Source: a virus. Taken from it: 30,623 nt of DNA. How positions within the stretch are numbered: position 1 is the stretch's first letter; every line of letters starts with the position of its first letter. The position numbers and the translations under genes are program-made. The notes under the pieces were generated by a model, which saw nothing but the letters and a program-made list of their open reading frames with translations, had not been told where the DNA came from and did no database searches. The stretch spans positions 1 through 30,623 of IMG/VR virus record IMGVR_UViG_3300020392_000052; one strand, 5' to 3'. Below are positions 26,844-30,623 of this stretch, piece after piece.

Positions 26844-27012
26844 TTTGTTGTTGACGTTTTAAATTTTCCTCTTCAATATACTGTTGTAATAATGAAATAT
26901 AAATTTCCTTTTCCCAAGGAATCATATTTTCAAGTTCAGTTATTGAGTATTTATGATGTTGCATCAAGGCAAAATTCAACTTATAGTATGACTCAAGACT
27001 TGTATGAGCCAT
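26836..27012 (-). CDS. Small tail-assembly-chaperone-like ORF, possible frameshift extension of gp26 (58 aa)
   Basis: The ORF reads MAHTSLESYYKLNFALMQHH, then KYSITELENMIPWEKEIYIS and LLQQYIEEENLKRQQQSG. It is helical, with the Y-x-x-NFALMQHHKYS-I-x-x-LE-x-MIPWE pattern that I recall in short ORFs next to gp26 in marine T4-like phages. The ATG is only 2 nt after the gp26 stop. The frame is also open upstream of the ATG (R-V-G) back to a slippery TTTTTTC in gp26, so it can be made as the C-terminal part of a gp26 fusion of about 298 residues by a -1 shift, or alone by reinitiation (a weak GAG lies 5 nt before the ATG). Its last 8 nt overlap the GTG start of the tape-measure-like gene. Position and size resemble the T part of lambda G/GT. 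Confidence 0.7.
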   Translation of the reverse strand: MAHTSLESYYKLNFALMQHHKYSITELENMIPWEKEIYISLLQQYIEEENLKRQQQSG

Positions 27013-27042
27013 ACCTACTCGAAAAAATCTGATAATCCCTCT
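27002..27042 (-). promoter_or_regulatory. Candidate -1 programmed ribosomal frameshift site
   Basis: On the minus strand, in order: AGAGGG (27042-27037), a 9-nt spacer, the heptamer T TTT TTC (27027-27021) aligned with the gp26 reading frame as GAT TTT TTC GAG TAG, a 6-nt spacer, then GTATG-GCT-CATAC (27014-27002), a 5-bp hairpin with a 3-nt loop. The heptamer fits X XXY YYZ, and the upstream purine box is placed as in the E. coli dnaX signal. After the shift the frame reads CGA GTA GGT ATG and enters the 58-aa ORF. The hairpin is short and AT-rich, so its contribution is uncertain. Confidence 0.65.
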
Positions 27043-27731
27043 AAGATTATTTTATTTTTCACATTTGTTTTTGGATTTAATACCTCAACAGTGTATGACA
27101 ATTTAGGCATAGAGTCAAAGAAATACTCAACCTCTTTAAATTGTTTTGAATTAAGTTGTTCTATAAATTCTGTAAGTTCTTTTTTTGAACAATCAGACGC
27201 AGACCATGATTCTTCTTCATTATACACTTGATCAATACATGATGTGATTAAATCAAATGATTCCTTTAATCCCACCTCATTTGGATTAAAGTTTGAATTA
27301 ATAAATTGTGAGAGAGATGGATACTTCATTCTCATTTTTAAATTATCATCCAGTATAATATCCTTTGTGTGTTTAGAGTCTTTAACGATTTGTATGTCAT
27401 CAAGAGGAATATTTACAGCAACTTTAGTTTTATTATCATCTGGACAAGTAACTAATACTTCTACCTCTTCACCAACTGATTTTCCTCTTATATTTAAGAA
27501 CAAATACTCCATATCAAAGGTTGATAGATGATCTACTTTTACACCTCTTGTTAAGATACAACCACTAATTACATCCTTAATCGCATTGGTGATTTGTTTT
27601 ATATCCTCAGACTCTAGTGCAATAATAAGTATTTTTTCTTCTTTTACAAGAAATGGTCTGTATCTTATCTTTTTTCCAGTTGACGGAAGAACCAATTCAT
27701 AGGTCGGTGTTTTTATTTTGGGTAATGGCAT
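27015..27731 (-). CDS. gp26: gp26-like baseplate hub assembly protein (238 aa)
   Basis: The protein matches the T4 baseplate gp26 family in its form: an N-terminal PTYELVLPSTGKKIRYRPFLVKEEKILIIA segment (cut: PTYELVLPSTGK, then YRPFLVKEEKIL, residues 9-35), then a helical LESEDIKQITNAIKDVISGC, FDMEYLFLNIRGKSVGEEV, and a Cys-containing VTCPDDNKT hairpin. T4 gp26 has 208 residues. The protein acts in assembly of the central hub; by position ahead of the tape-measure-like genes it also resembles a tail assembly chaperone. Its last codons carry the slippery heptamer described separately, so two products are possible: 238 aa and a longer fusion. A late-promoter-like CATAAATA precedes the gene; no clear ribosome binding site is seen. 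Confidence 0.75.
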   Translation of the reverse strand: MPLPKIKTPTYELVLPSTGKKIRYRPFLVKEEKILIIALESEDIKQITNAIKDVISGCILTRGVKVDHLSTFDMEYLFLNIRGKSVGEEVEVLVTCPDDNKTKVAVNIPLDDIQIVKDSKHTKDIILDDNLKMRMKYPSLSQFINSNFNPNEVGLKESFDLITSCIDQVYNEEESWSASDCSKKELTEFIEQLNSKQFKEVEYFFDSMPKLSYTVEVLNPKTNVKNKIILEGLSDFFE

Positions 27732-27750
27732 AATAATATCAAATGTATTT

Positions 27751-27758
27751 TATTTATG
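27751..27758 (-). promoter_or_regulatory. Late-promoter-like CATAAATA upstream of gp26
   Basis: Minus-strand CATAAATA, 19 nt before the gp26 ATG and overlapping the last codons of the gp54-like gene. The 13-mer CATAAATAAAATA is identical to the one before the 1992-aa gene. Confidence 0.55.
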
Positions 27759-28431
27759 TGAGTAATCGAAGTAAAGATGAAGTGAAATTTTCACTGTTTC
27801 CAAACTGTCTACTTAAACTTGTAGATTTTCCACAAATGTATCTTGTATACGCAAACTCCACACTCATCTTTAAAGTATCAGATGATCCATATTGAACAGG
27901 AACAGATGACATGTTTCTAGGGAACATCTCATAAAATGTGTACTCTATTGAGTCCTTATAATCACGATCAAACTTAACTAATTTTATTTTATCACATTTA
28001 TATCCATTTGCTGGATCTTTGGGATATCTCATTCGATAATAATATCCATCTTGATCCTTTGAAACACCTGAGTTCTCTGAACCATTTGAAACATAGTCCA
28101 TCCAATGTTCCATAAACTTCAGCATTTTATACTGTTTATCAACATAAAAATCAAGATTAATTGTTGTAAATATTCTACTATGAACCATGGGTTCAATCAC
28201 ACCCATGAAATTACCTCTGGTCTCTGTAGTTGCTAATTGACTTCCGGGTAAAGAAGCATTACTACACAATAAACCTGCGTTTCTCAATACAAAAGCACGA
28301 TCAACATTCTTACTACTCAAAAATCTTCTTAATCCCTCTGACAATCCATCAAAAGATAGTTCGTAGTGAGATGTTTGTGCAGTATTTGCAACTATTCCAA
28401 TATAATCAGTTATTTTTCTCTTTGTTATCAT
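27754..28431 (-). CDS. gp54: Tail-tube-fold baseplate protein, probable gp54 tube initiator (225 aa)
   Basis: The sequence shows the tail-tube fold shared by gp19, gp48 and gp54: LLCSNASLPGSQLATTETRG (about 55-74), TTINLDFYVDKQYKMLKFMEHWMDYV cut as LDFYVDKQYKML and F-x-x-HWMDYV, YYYRMRYPKDPANGY, FYEMFPRNMSSVPVQYGSS and the final strand LKMSVEFAYTRY. T4 gp54 is about 320 residues, so this version is shorter, mainly at the N-terminus. The first gene of the leftward unit, it is preceded by NATAAATA boxes and followed by gp26. With the gp48 homologue on the other side of the divergent gap, the most likely role is the tube initiator that sits on the hub. A second tube-like hub protein is the alternative. 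Confidence 0.6.
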   Translation of the reverse strand: MITKRKITDYIGIVANTAQTSHYELSFDGLSEGLRRFLSSKNVDRAFVLRNAGLLCSNASLPGSQLATTETRGNFMGVIEPMVHSRIFTTINLDFYVDKQYKMLKFMEHWMDYVSNGSENSGVSKDQDGYYYRMRYPKDPANGYKCDKIKLVKFDRDYKDSIEYTFYEMFPRNMSSVPVQYGSSDTLKMSVEFAYTRYICGKSTSLSRQFGNSENFTSSLLRLLT

Positions 28432-28432
28432 T

Positions 28433-28446
28433 AAACTAAATAGTTT
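28433..28446 (+). promoter_or_regulatory. Dyad AAACTA-AA-TAGTTT with late-promoter-like CTAAATA, before gp4
   Basis: The box ACTAAATAGTT (28435-28445) is 19 nt upstream of the gp4 ATG and recurs exactly 17 nt before the gp48-like gene (29264-29274). CTAAATA is close to the T4 late box TATAAATA. The 14-bp segment is a perfect dyad with a 2-bp centre, located about at the expected start point of leftward transcription. Confidence 0.45.
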
Positions 28447-28449
28447 GTA

Positions 28450-28463
28450 TATTTATATTTATG
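28450..28463 (-). promoter_or_regulatory. Overlapping late-promoter boxes for the leftward unit
   Basis: On the minus strand CATAAATA (28463-28456) overlaps TATAAATA (28457-28450); the latter is the exact T4 late consensus. They lie 18-25 nt upstream of the gp54-like ATG at 28431, inside the 33-bp divergent gap. No ribosome binding site is evident after them. Confidence 0.65.
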
Positions 28464-28464
28464 T

Positions 28465-28902
28465 ATGTCATATAAGGGTAAATATCAACCTTCATATCCA
28501 AAAAAGTATAAAGGTGATCACACAAATATCATTTATAGATCTTTGTGGGAAAGAAAATTTATGGTTTATTGTGACACAAATTCAAATATTTTAGAATGGG
28601 GTAGTGAGGAGATAGCATTACCATATAGATCACCACTTGATAATAAAGTGCATCGATACTTTCCAGATTTCTATATAAAAGTAAGAGAAAGTAATAACAA
28701 AATTAAAAAATATATTATTGAAGTTAAACCAGCAAAACAAACTATAGAACCCAAAGTCAAAAAAAGAAAAACAAAAGGTTATATCTATGAAGTGCGTGAA
28801 TATGTTAAAAATCAAGCAAAATGGAAGGCAGCAAAGGAATTTTGTAAAGATAGATTATGGGAATTTAAAATAATAACAGAAAAAGAACTAGGAATAAAAT
28901 GA
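28465..28902 (+). CDS. gp4: gp4-like head completion protein, PD-(D/E)xK nuclease fold (145 aa)
   Basis: Length equals that of T4 gp4 (about 150 aa). The sequence has a TnsA-like nuclease pattern: SLWERKF with Glu29, WGSEEIALPY, HRYFPDFYIKV with Asp68, and IIEVKPAKQ with Glu86 and Lys88, so a PD...E-x-K active site appears intact. A basic helix KKRKTKGYIYEVREYVKNQ and a C-terminal KEFC segment follow. In T4, gp4 completes heads after DNA packaging before tail joining; a nuclease-type fold is known from family annotation, and the retained acidic residues suggest that DNA cutting is possible. The first gene of the rightward unit; it overlaps the next by 4 nt (ATGA). No ribosome binding site is obvious. 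Confidence 0.8.
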   Translation: MSYKGKYQPSYPKKYKGDHTNIIYRSLWERKFMVYCDTNSNILEWGSEEIALPYRSPLDNKVHRYFPDFYIKVRESNNKIKKYIIEVKPAKQTIEPKVKKRKTKGYIYEVREYVKNQAKWKAAKEFCKDRLWEFKIITEKELGIK

Positions 28903-29276
28903 ATAGTTTTCCAACCGATGATAATAGCAATCGTATAAGAGGTGTTGTTGGTAGTATTATCGGCACAGAGGATGCAGATGATTTGATGGTAAATTTAATG
29001 GAGGCAGTCACAGATTCTAGCACTCCAGTTCCAGATATTGGTAAGTATTATATATTTGTATATAATCCGAAGACTCCAAATATAAGATACGATCAAAATC
29101 CTCTTGTTGCAGTCACTGATATTTTCCAATGGGGATTTCGTGGTATCAACCTACACATGGGTGGATATCGTCAATACACATGGACAGAGGTTGCAGGAAA
29201 CCTTTATGAAATCTATCCAGATGAGTTAGCAGACGTAAGAGAAATACCTTTTGGCAAATTCTTACTAAATAGTTAA
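28899..29276 (+). CDS. Conserved phage protein of unknown function (125 aa)
   Basis: A 125-residue protein with an N-terminal helical part (GVVGSIIGTEDADDLMVNLM), then YYIFVYNPKTPNIRYDQNPL, a WGFRGINLHM segment and YTWTEVAGNLYEIYPDEL near the end. The PKTP...YD-x-x-PL...GF-x-G-x-N-x-H layout resembles that of short conserved hypothetical proteins in T4-like phages, but I cannot name a function. It overlaps gp4 by 4 nt and is followed after 15 nt by the gp48-like gene, so it belongs to the head-completion/baseplate set. AGGA is 6 nt before the ATG. In T4 the gene after 4 is 53; this protein is not gp53, which starts further right. Confidence 0.65.
   Translation: MNSFPTDDNSNRIRGVVGSIIGTEDADDLMVNLMEAVTDSSTPVPDIGKYYIFVYNPKTPNIRYDQNPLVAVTDIFQWGFRGINLHMGGYRQYTWTEVAGNLYEIYPDELADVREIPFGKFLLNS
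29264..29274 (+). promoter_or_regulatory. Late-promoter-like ACTAAATAGTT before gp48
   Basis: Identical 11-mer to 28435-28445 ahead of gp4, at almost the same distance from the next start codon (17 and 19 nt). It overlaps the end of the 125-aa gene. Confidence 0.4.
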
Positions 29277-29291
29277 AAAATTAGGTCGATA

Positions 29292-30446
29292 ATGTATAAT
29301 CTTAATTGGCAAGATCAAAAACAATTTAGCAAAAAAGAAATAAATAAAAGTTTTGGTGGTTCTGCAGCAACTGGTAAATTATTTAAAACAAACCCTTTTG
29401 GTGGTAAGACATATGCTGAAAGTATAAATGTCTTAGGTAGTGCAGGACCTAATAGTTCAGGATCTGCTGGTAAAAAATCAAGTGTTAGAAAACCTTCTCA
29501 AACACTAAGATATCCAAACGCACAAATTACAGATAATACAGACTACTTAGAAATAAAGGTTGTAGAATACGTTCCCACTGGAAATCCAAGTAATTTTGAT
29601 TTTAGTCAAGACCTTATACCGAATAAGGAAAGTAGAGCACAGTATGGATCATCTAATAGTGTTTTTAATGTAAAAAGAAGTTCTGATAATTATAGTTCTA
29701 ATAGAGAGAAAACATTAGGCACCGTTTTATTACCAATTCCTCAAAGTGTTATGGATAATAGAGGAGTTGCCTGGGGAGAGAGAGAATTAAATGGTTTCGC
29801 AGCTGCAGGTATAGCTGCAGGTATGGCAGGTATACAATCTGATGGTGTTGTTGGGGGTGCTGATAAATTATTGAAAGGAGGATCAAACGCTGTATCTCAA
29901 TTATTCAAAGAGGGAGGAGTTTCACAGGATGCTGCCTCTTCATTTTTTGCAGGTAAGGCAGCTAATATCCTTGGGGCTAATGTAAATCCACAAGAGATAG
30001 TAACCAGAACTACAGGTCAAGTATTAAATCAGAATTTAGAACTATTGTTTAAAGGTGTTGAATTAAGACAATTTAATTTTGAATTTACTTTAACACCAAG
30101 AGATGTTACTGAATCTAATACTATCAAACAGATAATAAGACTTTTCAAACAAAATATGAGTGGAAAGAAAAATGGTGCGAATAATGCTGGTGGTTTATTT
30201 TTGAGCAGTCCAAATATATTTAAATTATGCTATAAAACTGGTGGCAAAAAACATGCATATTTAAATTCATTCTTTCCAATGGCAATGAAAAAAATAGAAG
30301 TGAACTATACTAATGCAGGTACTTATGCAACTTATGAAGATACAACTCCTGTCAATATGAAAATGACTATATCTTTACAAGAAATAAATCCAATATACAA
30401 TGAAGATTATGATACTGGAGACGGAGCAATAGGAGTTGGATACTAA
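29292..30446 (+). CDS. gp48: gp48-like baseplate tail tube cap (384 aa)
   Basis: Near in length to T4 gp48 (364 aa). The N-terminal third has IKVVEYVPTGNP and a polar loop, then VLLPIPQSVMDNRGVAWGE and an Ala/Gly-rich insertion (AAAGIAAGMAGIQ; about 170-185). The C-terminal half shows the tail-tube fold of the gp19/gp48/gp54 family: LLFKGVELRQFNFEFTLTPR, IIRLFKQNMSGKK, SPNIFKLCYK, YLNSFFPMAMKKIEVNYT, GTYATYEDTTPVNMKMTISLQE cut at its motifs, and INPIYNEDY. It caps the baseplate hub and starts the tube with gp54. An AGGT ribosome binding site precedes the ATG and an ACTAAATAGTT box lies upstream. The stop overlaps the start of gp53 (TAATG). Confidence 0.85.
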   Translation: MYNLNWQDQKQFSKKEINKSFGGSAATGKLFKTNPFGGKTYAESINVLGSAGPNSSGSAGKKSSVRKPSQTLRYPNAQITDNTDYLEIKVVEYVPTGNPSNFDFSQDLIPNKESRAQYGSSNSVFNVKRSSDNYSSNREKTLGTVLLPIPQSVMDNRGVAWGERELNGFAAAGIAAGMAGIQSDGVVGGADKLLKGGSNAVSQLFKEGGVSQDAASSFFAGKAANILGANVNPQEIVTRTTGQVLNQNLELLFKGVELRQFNFEFTLTPRDVTESNTIKQIIRLFKQNMSGKKNGANNAGGLFLSSPNIFKLCYKTGGKKHAYLNSFFPMAMKKIEVNYTNAGTYATYEDTTPVNMKMTISLQEINPIYNEDYDTGDGAIGVGY

Positions 30447-30623
30447 TGGGTTATTTTTCAGAACTACCAAATTTACAATATCAATCACCATTTTCTGATA
30501 GATTATCAGACTCATCATACGTATTTGCAAAAAATATTTTTCGTAGGATGAAAGTCCGTGATGATTTACAAAATGTATTTACTATTTTTAATAAGTATCA
30601 AATAATAGATGGAATAAGACCTG
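30446..30623 (+). CDS. gp53: gp53-like baseplate wedge protein, partial (N-terminal 59 codons)
   Basis: Open from the ATG at 30446 to the window end. The sequence (MGYFSELPNLQYQSPFSDR ... VFAKNIFRRMKVRDDL ... YQIIDGIRP) resembles the start of T4 gp53, in which a DIFRNYKD-like helix is followed by a short strand and then a RPEELA-type segment; the window stops at that point. gp53 is the wedge protein that links wedges around the hub. GGAG lies in the end of gp48, and the start overlaps the gp48 stop by 1 nt. Confidence 0.75.
   Translation, partial: MGYFSELPNLQYQSPFSDRLSDSSYVFAKNIFRRMKVRDDLQNVFTIFNKYQIIDGIRP

Noticed and set aside
26836-27012. Frameshift as a sequencing error splitting one longer gp26
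   Set aside because: The gp26-like frame already has full family length, and the slippery heptamer, spacer and upstream purine box fit a programmed site; a homopolymer error in the six-T run cannot be fully excluded without read data.
28433-28446. Dyad AAACTA-AA-TAGTTT as a hairpin terminator
   Set aside because: A 2-nt loop cannot form, there is no GC-rich stem, and the location is between divergent starts.
1-30623. tRNA genes, CRISPR arrays, insertion sequences, integrase or attachment sites
   Set aside because: No cloverleaf, regular repeat-spacer pattern, transposase or recombinase was seen; all tandem repeats lie inside structural genes.

Overview
The window is a stretch of the structural (tail and baseplate) gene block of an AT-rich, T4-like contractile-tailed phage, most probably a marine myovirus of the cyanophage/pelagiphage kind. 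This rests on recognisable counterparts of T4 gp54, gp26, gp27, gp5, gp4, gp48 and gp53, on several very long fibre proteins built from modules typical of marine T4-like phages, on tight gene packing, and on short late-promoter-like boxes of the form NATAAATA. No integrase, transposase, tRNA, CRISPR or host gene is visible. The host cannot be fixed from the sequence.

Layout. Two transcription units diverge from a 33-bp gap at 28432-28464. Leftward (minus strand), in order of transcription: a tail-tube-fold protein (probable gp54), gp26-like protein, a 58-residue ORF not separated from it by more than 2 nt, two tape-measure-like proteins (515 and 395 aa), gp27-like hub, gp5-like hub/spike (no lysozyme), a separate beta-helix needle-like protein, then fibre or baseplate-peripheral proteins of 1185, 330, 2092, 62, 1992 and 746 aa, and a fibre protein cut by the window start. 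Rightward (plus strand): gp4-like head-completion nuclease-fold protein, a conserved 125-aa protein of unknown function, gp48-like tube cap, and the start of gp53.

How it works together. gp54, gp48, gp27, gp5 and the needle form the central hub and the start of the tube. The 515- and 395-aa proteins sit where tape-measure genes are expected. The gp26-like protein and the small ORF look like a tail-assembly-chaperone pair of the lambda G/GT type. gp53 is a wedge protein. The giant proteins carry pectin-lyase-like and repeated fibre modules, and two of them end in S74 intramolecular chaperone domains, so they should be trimeric fibres or host-contact structures.

The most notable observation is a complete-looking -1 frameshift cassette at the end of the gp26-like gene: SD-like AGAGGG, 9-nt spacer, slippery T TTT TTC, 6-nt spacer, small hairpin. 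It would fuse gp26 to the 58-residue ORF just upstream of the tape-measure genes. Also notable are a 12-bp perfect inverted repeat flanking the isolated 62-aa gene, a split spike (gp5 plus separate needle), shared late-promoter-like boxes on both strands, and recent internal duplications in the fibre genes.
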